Assembly: GCA_027576995.1 (NCBI GenBank)
Contig: JANBQC010000185.1
Coordinates: forward strand, 1-45,428
Source: Dimargaris cristalligena
Taxonomy: Eukaryota; Kickxellomycota; Dimargaritomycetes; Dimargaritales; Dimargaritaceae
Length of the DNA stretch: 45,428 bases
Direction of reading: 5' to 3'
Shown: positions 32,618 to 43,278 of the stretch, one piece after another
Layout of the letters: each line of letters starts with the position of its first letter
Numbering within the stretch: the stretch's first letter is position 1
Position numbers and translations under genes: made by a program
The notes under the pieces: generated by a model
Told to the model about the DNA's origin: nothing
Seen by the model: only the letters and a program-made list of their open reading frames with translations
Databases searched by the model: none

Positions 32618-33533
32618 TGGGCTGGCGGGGAATTCGAGTGGGTGACGGAGGGAAAAAGATAAAAGGGGTATATGTCTATTATGAGAAAATAAATACAATC
32701 GAGTGTAGAAAGCGAAGCTATGGAAGCGAGGACACAATGAAGAGAAGAATGCCGAATTATAAAGATTGGTCGGCCATCTATATAATTTGGAACTCCCCAC
32801 AAAAAAAGGCGGAGTGGCTGGCTAATTTGTTTCCGTCTCCGTTTTGGAAAAACAGCTTTGGAATCAGAAGCAATTTGGGAAGGAAGAGCAAGCGTGTCTC
32901 TGTTAATGATACAGTCCCTGTTCTAACATACTAATAAACCCTATTTAGGAGATTTTTGGGCTCCATTTGCAAATTCTTCGTATGAAATGTAAAATTTCCT
33001 GGTTATGGAGAAAATAATTACAGGCATTACTACTATGGTGGCAGTTGAATCCAGATAATGGTCATGTAAGTATAAGCCTCTATGTCGACAAATATCTTGG
33101 CTACCTCCCTGGCAGGGCTCATTATCCCAATCACCTTTTACAAGCCCATTTATACGTTACAATTCATGGGGTTAAAACTAATGAAAGGGACAGCCAGTCA
33201 TTAGCCGTTAATATAACATCATATTCATACACCCATTCACAGTGATGCTAAACCTTTCATTAGTCTTGAAATGCCCGATCAGCGGATTTAAACATCTCTC
33301 GATCTTCAAAAGGTGCACCATTTATGTTATCCAAATGTGATCTTTAGGACTAATATAGGCTGAGCCCAACGGTGATGTGTTATTAAAATAAGTAATTTGA
33401 TTGAATAGTGCCGTAATAACTCATCTAGAAATAGAATCCACTATAGTCCACAACTTACAAATCCACCTCTAAAAAATTATCACCACACCCATAACTACCT
33501 AAAAAGCCGGAGAAAATAGGGGAGGGGGGGAAA
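32618..33533. other. Intergenic region upstream of Med17-like gene
   Basis: About 0.9 kb separating the Med17-like start from the 3' end of the PPR gene, both on the minus strand. The first ~200 bp is likely the Med17-like promoter and leader. The remainder is AT-rich with stops in all frames. No feature recognised. Confidence 0.5.
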
Positions 33534-36296
33534 TTAAAGCCACTGGGGGTAGTGGGGTCCAAATTCAGGATAAGCCTTGAGTGTCTTATTCAACTCAGCC
33601 AGTACTGAAGTAGCCAAAGGAGGTCCCGCTCGACCCCGATGACGACCGCCCCTCCCGGCCGCCAATTTGGCTAGTGCGGAGGGGGATTCGAGCAACTGCA
33701 TATAGCCGAACACTAAATGCGGGGCCCGATGTTTTTTAAGTAACACGGACATCATCAGCAAGTGGAACTTCTCCCCCAGGTCGGCCACGGGGACCAATCC
33801 ACCCAATGAGACCCAATCAGTGAAAGGATGTCCCGGGGGGGCCTTGTGGGGGAGGTTGGAGGTACCTGCTGGTGACGACGACGACGGGGTAGCGGTAAAC
33901 CAGGCCAAAACCGTCGGACCGATGGGGGTCGCCGCCTTACCCCAGTCGGCTGGTCCCCGGGGAACACCAATGATCCGATCGAGGAAATCGGTAACCGTGG
34001 GTAGGCCATAGTTGTAGGTATCGTACACCCGCATAATCAAGTAATAGGTACGCGCGTTCGGGACGATACCCAACTGGACCATGCGGCGGTAAAGGGTATT
34101 GGCCGAAATCAGCTGGTTAGCCTTACATTGGGCCCCGATGAGGAGATTAAAGATTTCCTTACTCGGTAGAACAGGGGTGTATATTGGTGGCTTAGGCTGG
34201 GACTCGGCACCCTTCATTAACGATGATTGAGCAGCTTGGGGGCTACCGTTGCCAGTTAATTGATTTCGCGCCTTTGCAATCGGTTTAATTGACAGGGTCT
34301 GGGAAAGTAATATGCCCTCGCGTTTAACAACCTTAAACTGGGGGTTCGGCGATTCGGGCGGTCGCTGGGAATGGCGCTCCCGATACGTAATGGCATCTTG
34401 GATCATATCCTCGTAGACTCGCATGGCCAGTTTTAGCCGGTTCTGGCTCAACATAATTGCGATAAATTTACTGTATACCGTATAGTGAATAAACGTGCGG
34501 TGACCCTCGAGGTCCCGACCTAACCGGGCCGGTTCGGAGTGGTCGCGGAGTCGTTGGTAGAATTTCATGAGGGTGCGGAATCGGTTCGGGTGCTGAAGGC
34601 TAATGAGGGTGTAAACGCAGAATCGCGGATCATTGAGGCTAGCCCGATCGCTCCGGCGGGCCTGGAGTTGACGTTCCGCTTGGTGACCTTGGCCGCCTAA
34701 GAGGTAACCACCGATCAGAGTATTCTCGGTAATCCGGTCTGGCTTCAAGTCAGGGGTATGCATCAAGGGAGGTGGGCAAGTGACAGTGTAGGTGGTTCCC
34801 TGGCCGTACATGGTGAACCGTTCCACGGTAGGCAAGACGAAAGCAAGCCAGGGGAAACTGTGGGAGGAGTCGAGGGCCAGCTCCCGCTGAGCAGACCGGG
34901 CCGGTTCATGAAGTACGGCGGTCAAACCCCGGTCAGTCATGTACTGGACGAGAAGTTCGGCAGCCGAGGCTTGGTTATGGCGCATACACCCCGATGCCAG
35001 GATGTTATAGGTGACGGTATCGATTACCACGCCCCGCTGGCCCATGGCATCCAGTAGACGATGAACCCCATCATGCTGACCGGCGTAGAGGGTGACTCGG
35101 AGCAGTGTGTTATATATACGAAGGTTGGGTTCTAATCCGGCGCGGGGCATATCCTGCAATATAATATCTACCATGTAATCAATAACGAACGGGAGATAAT
35201 TGGTGCCGTTGTGGTTGTGGGTTTTGGTGGGAAATGTGTGGAAAAGGGGAGTTGGGTGGTTCGCTGGTGTGGATTTGATGTCCCCTTTGCGCAGAGCTTC
35301 CCCATACCGGTGACAAGCCGTTACCAGCGTCTCAAAAAGGTGTTCCCTGGCCTCAACCGAATGGTTAGCCAAAAGAGGTTTACTGAGTAGTAGGGACGCG
35401 GCCGACGCATTAGTGGATCCGATTCGGTGAGCCGCTGGGTCGAAATCACCGGATTCCTGGAGGATGAACCGGCGGTAGACGGCCATGACCAGCCCGTGGT
35501 GTTTATGCTCCATTAGATTGGACATGATGGGCTGAAGAAGGGCCAGGTCGGGCCATGCTGAGGACCGGGACTCGCGATAAAATTGGTCCAGGGCCTCCAG
35601 TAAGATCCACAGGATGTTCACACTATAAAGGCTAGCCAGTACCCACCGGTGGATAAATTCCGAGTCAGCCAGGCGAAAGAGTTCCGGGAGGCGTTGGGCC
35701 CCCGCTTGGAGATTCCCGACGCGGAAATACCCCTGGACTAACGTACCGAGGGCCTTGGGGGTGGGGGGTAGGCCCCGGGTTTGGGCGGCCTGGAGGACCA
35801 TGCGCATGGCCAGGGGGTTTCGGCGCCGGGAGAAGTAATCGATCCGACGCTGCAAAGTCGCCTGGGCGATTTTCGCTTGGGCGATCAATTCCTGACTCCG
35901 TTCGGGCACAACCGCGGCGGGGGTCGCTAGTTCAGCGGAAAAGGGTGCGGATATGGATAAGGGTGAAGAAGGGTCTGGCTCGAGGTCGAGTGAGAAAGCA
36001 AGTGCATTAGAAGGAGGTAAACTATCGGACGTTGGGGGGTCTTGGACTACCATGGGAATGGGATTAGGTACATTGAATAGATTGTCCGAGGATTGGGCGG
36101 CACCCCTCGAGGTGGTCGTGGGCTCACAAAATATGGAATCGGGGTCGAATGGCTCAACGAGGATAACCCGGGCAGACTCGGTAGGGGGCAATTGGACTAT
36201 GCCGCTCGTGGTATTGGACTGGAGCCGCCGTATTGGATTGAAGTGGGGGCAGCCTCGCCACCGTTGTGGGGGATACAAGCGAAAAGCATTATGCAT
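33534..36296 (-). CDS. Pentatricopeptide-repeat (PPR) protein, probably mitochondrial
   Basis: Intronless, 920 residues from the ATG at 36296; the frame is open 14 codons further up but without ATG. The N-terminus is basic and lacks acidic residues (MHNAFRLYPPQRWRG, then FNPIRRLQ), as in mitochondrial targeting peptides. PPR-type helical pairs are clear: PNLRIYNTLLRVTLYAGQ, VVIDTVTYNILASGCMRHNQ, PDRITENTLIGGYLLGGQG and, near the C-terminus, SKEIFNLLIGAQCKANQL and IVPNARTYYLIMRVY. Weaker helical repeats lie around residues 170-330. PPR proteins bind organellar RNA one base per repeat and act in its processing, stability or translation. The exact target cannot be inferred. Low-complexity Pro/Ser/Gly segments interrupt the repeats near residues 800-830. 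Confidence 0.85.
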   Translation of the reverse strand: MHNAFRLYPPQRWRGCPHFNPIRRLQSNTTSGIVQLPPTESARVILVEPFDPDSIFCEPTTTSRGAAQSSDNLFNVPNPIPMVVQDPPTSDSLPPSNALAFSLDLEPDPSSPLSISAPFSAELATPAAVVPERSQELIAQAKIAQATLQRRIDYFSRRRNPLAMRMVLQAAQTRGLPPTPKALGTLVQGYFRVGNLQAGAQRLPELFRLADSEFIHRWVLASLYSVNILWILLEALDQFYRESRSSAWPDLALLQPIMSNLMEHKHHGLVMAVYRRFILQESGDFDPAAHRIGSTNASAASLLLSKPLLANHSVEAREHLFETLVTACHRYGEALRKGDIKSTPANHPTPLFHTFPTKTHNHNGTNYLPFVIDYMVDIILQDMPRAGLEPNLRIYNTLLRVTLYAGQHDGVHRLLDAMGQRGVVIDTVTYNILASGCMRHNQASAAELLVQYMTDRGLTAVLHEPARSAQRELALDSSHSFPWLAFVLPTVERFTMYGQGTTYTVTCPPPLMHTPDLKPDRITENTLIGGYLLGGQGHQAERQLQARRSDRASLNDPRFCVYTLISLQHPNRFRTLMKFYQRLRDHSEPARLGRDLEGHRTFIHYTVYSKFIAIMLSQNRLKLAMRVYEDMIQDAITYRERHSQRPPESPNPQFKVVKREGILLSQTLSIKPIAKARNQLTGNGSPQAAQSSLMKGAESQPKPPIYTPVLPSKEIFNLLIGAQCKANQLISANTLYRRMVQLGIVPNARTYYLIMRVYDTYNYGLPTVTDFLDRIIGVPRGPADWGKAATPIGPTVLAWFTATPSSSSPAGTSNLPHKAPPGHPFTDWVSLGGLVPVADLGEKFHLLMMSVLLKKHRAPHLVFGYMQLLESPSALAKLAAGRGGRHRGRAGPPLATSVLAELNKTLKAYPEFGPHYPQWL

Positions 36297-37287
36297 GGTA
36301 TGGTTCTGGGGCACATGAATGAGAGCGGAATGATTCAATAACGGACGGACATTGTTCTAGAATGAATAAAATACAGAATTGAAAAGAAGAGCAAGCTAAG
36401 CTGAGGGATCTGATCGCCAAAGCAGCAGGACAGACCCGATATACTCTATTGGCCATAGAGTCGAAGCATGTGCAACGGAATCCTCTGCAACTTTCCATTG
36501 CATACTCTCCGGCATAGCGCCCTTTGATTGAGTCGTATTAAAATACCACACACCCCTCTCTACCAAGATGGCATCGTTATTAATCCCCATATTTATTATA
36601 CTGTATTTATACAGCCACGCAATAGCCCAGAGGTGGTAGGTTTGCTTTATTGGAATTGATCAATGAATGAGCATCAAAAAGTTATGGTCACGTGATATAT
36701 TTCTATCGCTAATCGGTTTATTTAGAATCCAAGCGGAATATAAATAGATGGAGGCTTTTATGATACGTAAAGGGAAAAGGGCCCAAATTCAACCCTATTG
36801 TGAGAACGTGCCGACGAAGTGTAATTATAAGCCCTTCTACATTCAAGTTATCGTAATAGCCATCGCCATTGTGCCTTCTCGCAGATAGAGTGGAGTCATC
36901 CCGATTTGCTCGATACAGAATACATGAATGCAAAGGGTCATGTTAATCATAGAAACTGGCCTTAAAACCCGATGGCCAAATGCACCGGGGTAAAATATGG
37001 GGCCATATGGGTTTCATATCTGGACTGAGTCCAAAGGACTGTGATGTAATAACAGAAGGTGTAGAAACACCACAGTTATATGTAGGGGGATGTAAAAATA
37101 GCAAGCGTGCGTGATTTAATAGCATAGTTTTCTTACTAAGTGGTATTGGGGGCAGGTAAACGAAGGATTAGTTAGAACACATCGTCCTCGCCAACCAAAG
37201 AAATAAAAAAGGATGGGTTAGAAGTCCCATCATTAATTAAATAGCGAAAGCATGTCATCGCATGTGGGGTCGCCGTAGAGTAGGATA
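36297..37287. other. Intergenic region, nothing recognised
   Basis: About 1 kb between the PPR gene start and the DcpS stop, both minus-strand genes. The part beside 36296 should contain the PPR promoter. No coding, RNA or repeat feature is seen. Confidence 0.5.
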
Positions 37288-38752
37288 TTAACCATCAGTC
37301 AGAACCTCGCCCTCATCGCCGCCAGTGACCAAGGGGAAGAGGGGATGGATTTCGGATAGGATATACTCCAGGGTGCATTTTTGGTAGTAGTCCGGGGCAA
37401 TATGGGCAATGTTATCGATGATGGTATGCAGCAGATGAGCCTGGCCCACGAAAACACCCGCAGCTTCGTAACGAACATGAGCCACATGGACGTGGAAATG
37501 GTAATACGAGGGGTGGTAATGGACAAAGAAGCGCAGCTCCTGGGGCTTGATCTGGGGGAAATGCTGGGCAACAGTCCGAACAACCCCTTGCTCAATCTGG
37601 CGGAGCAAGGGTAGATGACTGGAGTCCAGGTCACGTAGACTAAGGATGTCCCGGCGCTGGACCAATACTAGGAGGTACAGGTTTTCCAAAGTAGAGCCGT
37701 CCCATTTGCTGAGGGTTGGGTAGAGTGGTCAATATATACACATGGATGTGTTTTTCAGGGTTAATTATCCTATATGGTTTAGATGATTTTAAGTGAGGGG
37801 CCTCGGAAAGATGACGCGTTCCCCCATAAGCTAGCTGATTTCCCGTTAGTGTTTTTTTTTCGCTACGATTTAAAGATGCAATTATGTTCCGTATCCAATG
37901 GGCCCGTCATCAAGAATAGGAATGTATTAAGCAATTAATACCGTGCCAGACTTGGACTTACCTATCGGGGAGAACTATGAACCCCGAGTCATCACCGGGT
38001 TCGCGGTAAAGAATCTTGGACTGCTCACTGCGGCCCTCCAGGATGTTATACACCCATTGGATCCGGGAGGAGGGTAGGCTACGAATGTAAGGTAACACCC
38101 GATCTAAATAAAGCCGGGGGCTCTCCCGGACCATTTGGCGTGAATGCGAAGAGTATTTGGCGATATGCAACTCGGTACAGGGCCAGACTAGTTCAATTTT
38201 GACGTTGGGATCGGTACTAGGCTGGCTTCCTGTGGCAGGTGGCGGAACCGATCGGAGCCACCCGGTTAGCCAGTGGTAGACATCATTATGACTCAGTAGA
38301 TCGGCCTGCTGGAGTTGGTGGTCCACCAGGTGGGTCAAGGCGGCTTTAGCGAAGTGAGTTTTCTCGATCTTGAGAATGGCCCGTGAGTCGGAGGTAGTGG
38401 TCTCGGGGCACTCCTGGGTAGACAGCTGGGTGGCATCAATGGTCCCTAGTAGATAGATAACCTTGGCGCGTGGGTCTGTGGTAGAGAAAGAAAGTTAAGG
38501 GATATAAAGACAATTTAAGGCTTGGCCTAAGTTATATATAAGATACCCTGCCTTCATCTAAAGGGGAGGAGGAGGAGGTCCAAACTGGGGGGACCCGTAT
38601 AGTTCGTCTAATGAGCCGCTGGGAGCCAAGGACTGTCTTTGCGTGAGCCATACCCCCAGGAATAGTATACGCCGCGGCCTACCTTCGTTGAGTAGTTTTT
38701 CGAAGCGAAATGCGCGGAGCAGGCCACGGGGATCGGGTGTAGGGAATGACAT
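37288..38752 (-). CDS. Scavenger mRNA-decapping enzyme DcpS
   Basis: Three exons, 38752-38683, 38475-37962 and 37708-37288, all joined in frame (GTAGGC and GTAAGT donors; CACAG and CTCAG acceptors), giving 334 residues, the normal length for the family. Exon 1 gives RFEKLLNE, continued by DPRAKVIYLLG in exon 2, the start of the DcpS swapped N-terminal domain. The middle has VYNILEGRSEQSKILY and DDSGFIVLPD, then KWDGSTLENLYLLVLVQRRD across the last junction. The HIT-type triad HFHVHVAHV with upstream HYHPSYY is the catalytic centre. DcpS hydrolyses the m7GpppN cap left after 3'-5' mRNA decay, releasing m7GMP, in cytoplasm and nucleus. Placement and length leave little doubt about identity. Confidence 0.95.
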
Positions 38753-40449
38753 GGTCAAAGGTAAATAACCGAGAACAAAAGAGGGTCGAATGGCGAAGGA
38801 CCTCTGGCTGCACCACCTTAAGTAGGGGAAAGTTACACTGGACCCCCCCCCTCGGATTTCCCACGGAAAACCCACCTGGGAAGTGAGTAAGGGGGGATTG
38901 ATAAAGTAAGCAAGGCGGGGGCCATTAACGGGGTCGGGAAGGAACCTCACACAAACCCCCTCTGCAATCAGATGATATCCCCGCCCCCGCTACATTAGAG
39001 GGCGATACCGTTGCCCCGGCTCCATGTTAGTCCGAGGGTCTTTTTACCAGGGCGCATTTGGCGGCCCACTCCACACTACCACCTAATAATTTCCCTTCCC
39101 CTAAACTGTATTCTCGCTATTAACAGCTCCTTCTGGCTTTAGCTGACACCCCTTTGCCAACAAGGTCTGCCCTACCGTGGTCTGACTGCTGGTCCAAAGC
39201 AATCAAATCAGGCTACCCGACTGTCCCGAGGCAGAGTACGGTTTTTGAATTGGGAAGGAAGATGGTTAAAATGATACTGCGAGGTTTCGGAGGATAAATG
39301 AAGGGACAGGCCTATTGCACATACTGCTGTGAGTCATGCTCGTCAATTAGTAAGCGGACGTAACAAAATCCCTCTATTTTACTTACCTCTTTCCCTCACT
39401 CCCATTTAGTCTTATTGGCAGGCCCCCCCCACGTTGTGCACACGTACTACACCGGAAGGAGTCTCTTCTCTCCCCTAGCACCTTCCTTCTCCCACTATCT
39501 TGCTTATGCATTAATAAGGCGGGTTTCTTCAACATAAAGACCACCAATGCAAGTCCGAGAAGCTTCTTGAAGAACCAAGTCCCACGATGGGACAGATGCC
39601 ATTGGACCAACCTGTGTATGCCCTGGCTTGGGGTGTCGTCATCTCCAAGAACGCCAAACCCTGGCCCATTTCTATTCGGCACTTTCCGGGGCAGCTGACA
39701 CCCTGTTCCAGACATGATGCGCATTCAAGGCGAGGCCTGCTCTCTGCATTATATAAATAACTAACCCCCCGCGCTAGGCCAAGCGGAAAAGTCATTCATT
39801 CACCTATATTATATTCCCTTTACCGTAAACTTACTTTGCACTTTGCCATTGCTCCCTTGTAGTATAAATATAAGGATTATTATTACCTGCTGCTATTCCG
39901 CCCGGTCCTTATTTATTGTATAATAACAGCTCCCCCGCCGCCGGTGCTGCCCTTTCATTCACCGTCGTCACCCATAAAAGCCGATATCAGCAACTCACAA
40001 ACCCTTCCTCACTAGCGAGCATAGAATCAATCGCCAGCTTCTAGACAAGTACAGTACGTACATACATACTTCCCATTCGTCCTAACCCTCAATAGTTCTG
40101 GTCGTGGGGTGTACGCTGGTGCATATTGCGAAGTGTGGTGGGGGTGTAGCACCTCCCCCCGAATTGCCTTAAAAAGTGTGCTGTGCCCATCGTCTACTCG
40201 GACCTGCATGTATCATCCATTATCCCTTAATGATTCATTGCACGCCCATCGGACAAATCTTTATAAAAGGAGCCCCCGTCACTCTCTTTCTCACACCACC
40301 TCTTCCGCTGTTATAAATAACTAACTCCTCGCCCCATTGTTCCTTCTGCCTTGTTTCACATACATTCATCGAATTTTCCTTTTTATTTTACGTTGTATCC
40401 TCTGACTCAACAGCCCATACTTCCTCCCCCTTAATAGCATCCATTCAAC
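38753..40449. other. Divergent region between DcpS and RING genes
   Basis: About 1.7 kb. It should contain both promoters. A minus-strand open stretch (39383-39724, 113 codons, ATG-led) ends exactly at a GTAAGT donor-like site near 39387, so an unmodelled exon is possible; no downstream partner was found. Pyrimidine-rich sequence before 40450 fits the RING gene's 5' leader. Confidence 0.45.
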
Positions 40450-42189
40450 ATGGCTGACTCCGACCCAAACCATACCACTCCAAGCGGGGGTCATCACCAC
40501 CAATCGAACGGTGGTCGCCCTGCCAATGGTACCTCCGGTAACCGCCAGTCGTCCATACCCTCCTCGTGGGCGCCCTTTCGCGAACTTCTAAACCAATTGC
40601 CCTTCTTCAACACAACCTCGCGCCTAGAAACGGCCACCACCACCACCCCTTCTAATACCAACCCCGGCCCCACTCCCGCTGGCTCGAGTGACCCTCCGCC
40701 AACCTCTGCCTTAGACCAACGTCCTACTGACGAGACTCCCGGGTCCTCCGCCAGTCCGTCCACGGACCCTCCTGAACCCCAGCAACGGCGACCTGTTATA
40801 TATTCCATCAGCTTGCCACTCCACCCGCGCCTGTTTTCCGACTGGAACGATCATCATCATCACGGCGACGGTCCCGACAATGACTCTAGGCAACCTTCCT
40901 CCGAAGCCGCAGATTCCCAAGAATCGCGCTCCAGCGATGAATATTTCGACGGCTTCGACTCCACTAACCCTGACCTCGAAGGCCCTGACCGCATGATCAC
41001 CTTCTTCTTCCAAGACCCCTCCGAGTATCTACCCTTTCTACCCATTATTTTGGGTCTTCCGGCCCAGTTTGCGTTCCGTGGGGGTTGGCCCAACGGTGGC
41101 GACCCATCCCTGCAGGGCCAACCACCCGCTGCCAAGTCAGCTATGCACGCCCTCCCAGCCTTAACCGCCGCCGACATCCACTGGCTGCAGTGGCAGCGGT
41201 GGAAGCAACAGGAGCCCGACCCGAAAGAGGAGTACCACTCCCTGGATTGTGCAATTTGCCAAGATCACCTGGTGGACAATGATGACAGCAGTACCACTGC
41301 TGATCCCCCAAGCCCTCATAATAGGGGGGCTGGCCTCGGTAGCGAGAATTCTTCCAAGACGGCGGCGCCCATTGCTCGGCAGATGCCTTGTCAGCACATA
41401 TTCCACGAGGAGTGCCTGTTCCCCTGGTTGGAGGTCTCCAATACTTGCCCAACCTGTCGATACGAGCTCCTGACGGATAACCCCGAGTATAACGAGTCGG
41501 TTAAGCGGCGCATGGCGGAGCGCGACGAAGCCATCCGCAATACGCCCGAGCCTGAGTGGAAACATAACCCGGCTAGAAATAATCCAGCAGCATCGGCTGG
41601 TCAAGGGTGTGCCCTGGCTGCCAGCGGCCTTTGCGAGTTTGCCCATCAGAACCAGCCCGATTCCCTTGACCATCGCGTTTTATCATCATCCCCTTTATCA
41701 GATGTTTCGCAGAGCTGGTCCGATGGTGGAGACCGTCCGGCTGCGGGGAGTCCAATGTTCCTCTTTACTCTGCCCCAATGCCGACACACATTCCACATGG
41801 CCTGCTTGCGTACCAGCTTCATTGTACAGGGCTATCATTTGCATGCCACCAGCGAAAGTACCCATCCCGCGACTGCCGGGGTGCGTTGCCCCACTTGTCG
41901 CGTCGCCAATACCCTGTGGAACCATGATCTGGATACTATCCTCGCTGGCGGCAATGATAATAGGGCTGCCAGGGATTATGGTCGACATAGGCCTTCCGAT
42001 ATCTACCACCAGGACCAACAGCCACATTCTGCCCACACCCGCGGTCCGGCCTGGCCTGTTCACTCCAATGGCCATATCTCTACTAGTGATGGCGGGTCCC
42101 ATTACACCGGTGTCAATGGTCAGCAGGCATCGCCCCATCCACACGACTGCCCCAACACCATTATATTTGATCCCATGGATCTTGATTAA
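40450..42189 (+). CDS. RING-H2 ubiquitin-ligase-like protein with second RING-like region
   Basis: Intronless, 579 residues, ATG start. The first ~265 residues are low complexity (Ser/Thr/Pro, His runs, acidic). A RING-H2 domain is complete: C267-x2-C270, C314-x-H316-x2-H319-x2-C322, C333-x2-C336, with motif text CAICQD, CQHIFHEECLFPWLE and NTCPTCRYEL. The 43-residue spacing between the first two ligand pairs is long, filled by Asn/Ser-rich sequence. A second RING-like set follows: C387-x7-C395, C444-x-H446-x2-H449-x2-C452 and C480-x2-C483 (CRHTFHMAC, VRCPTCRV). Its first pair is spaced unusually, so it may be a degenerate RING. RING-H2 domains recruit an E2 for ubiquitin transfer. No membrane segment is seen, so a soluble ligase similar in layout to RNF126-type proteins is likely. 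The substrate is unknown. Confidence 0.85.
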   Translation: MADSDPNHTTPSGGHHHQSNGGRPANGTSGNRQSSIPSSWAPFRELLNQLPFFNTTSRLETATTTTPSNTNPGPTPAGSSDPPPTSALDQRPTDETPGSSASPSTDPPEPQQRRPVIYSISLPLHPRLFSDWNDHHHHGDGPDNDSRQPSSEAADSQESRSSDEYFDGFDSTNPDLEGPDRMITFFFQDPSEYLPFLPIILGLPAQFAFRGGWPNGGDPSLQGQPPAAKSAMHALPALTAADIHWLQWQRWKQQEPDPKEEYHSLDCAICQDHLVDNDDSSTTADPPSPHNRGAGLGSENSSKTAAPIARQMPCQHIFHEECLFPWLEVSNTCPTCRYELLTDNPEYNESVKRRMAERDEAIRNTPEPEWKHNPARNNPAASAGQGCALAASGLCEFAHQNQPDSLDHRVLSSSPLSDVSQSWSDGGDRPAAGSPMFLFTLPQCRHTFHMACLRTSFIVQGYHLHATSESTHPATAGVRCPTCRVANTLWNHDLDTILAGGNDNRAARDYGRHRPSDIYHQDQQPHSAHTRGPAWPVHSNGHISTSDGGSHYTGVNGQQASPHPHDCPNTIIFDPMDLD

Positions 42190-42933
42190 ACAATGCTCTC
42201 CTGCTTTCCAGAAGCCTCGATTTCGATGCACAACTGGTGTAGTTCTAAGGAAGGGGTCGCTCCTAATATGGGCATAATGATACCTACACCATCGGCGTCC
42301 GTAGCACAACCTCGGCACAAATGAACCCCCTGTTTCAAAGAACATATATTCCTTACCAAGTCCTCGCCCACTTAATATTCGCTAGTATACCTAATACCAC
42401 TTGTTCCCGCGTTCCTTATAATGCTGGTCCACCCGCGGTTCAACCGCACTTTACTCAGCTACGTATGTATCATTATATGTACTTTATTATATTCACCTGA
42501 CAGGCCCTGCCTTGATTCCCCTTCTTTCAATATGTTTTATTATACCCCACCCGGTACATTTCTTGTATTTTATCGTTACCCATGTATACTGTATTATGGG
42601 CAAACCACCCCCCCCTCTCTTCCACCACCCATCAGCATCTCGAATTTGCACCTCTTTAATTATTTTGAATCGCCCGTAATATGTCACCCATGTCACTCGA
42701 AATGTATCACTACTTAATTACCCATCTCACTTTATGATTTCCTTTCGCCACGATAAATTATTGGAATGTATTATTTGTACATCACTATTTTTCCTCTCAT
42801 ACAACTCCATCATTTTATTTTCTCGAATAATATCAATTTTAAACCCCTATTGGATGAAATAATGTACTGGTATAATTTAGAATGTCAACTTGGTCTGGGT
42901 ATTTATTGGCACTGATCTATACAATCTACCTGA
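42190..42933. other. Intergenic region, nothing recognised
   Basis: About 740 bp, AT- and pyrimidine-rich on the plus strand. It probably holds the 3' untranslated part of the RING gene. No gene or repeat recognised. Confidence 0.5.
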
Positions 42934-43278
42934 TTATTTCTCAGCCATGAGAGGCCGCCCCAGCATCTGAAGTTAACAATTTTCACATTTGCGAATTATT
43001 TATTTGGCTTCCCTATGTTTATTAATTTGCTTAATTCCTACTTTTTTTCTATAGTATACCTCATGTGTTGCCAACAATTTGAGGGGCTCTGCTGGGATGC
43101 CTTTGGGAGAGTCAGCAGGAGGGGGAACCTCCAGTTTCTTTCTACTAGATGGCTTACCATATTTTATCATATAATGCGGAGTGTTGGACTTTGCTGGGTT
43201 TGAGGGGGTTGAGACCAAGGTAGCCTTGGGGAAGTCACCACTGAGTTCCTGGTCGCCCATTGTGTCATACATCATCAT
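42934..43278 (-). CDS. Possible small spliced gene, 83-residue hypothetical protein
   Basis: Exons 43278-43060 and 42966-42934 join in frame (donor GAG/GTATAC, acceptor CTTCAG/ATG; intron 93 bp). The product starts MMMYDTMGDQELSGDFPKAT, is rich in Lys and Pro (GKPSSRKKLEVPPPADSPKG) and would end LLATHE-MLGRPLMAEK. Without the splice the frame reads on for 19 residues to another stop. An AG directly before the ATG leaves open that this is an internal exon of a larger gene. There is no signal peptide or membrane segment, and the family is not recognised. It sits at the edge of the CpG-depleted block. Confidence 0.4.

Noticed and set aside
41609..42277. Alternative plus-strand frame overlapping the RING gene
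   Set aside because: Overlaps the second RING-like region in another frame and has no recognisable features.
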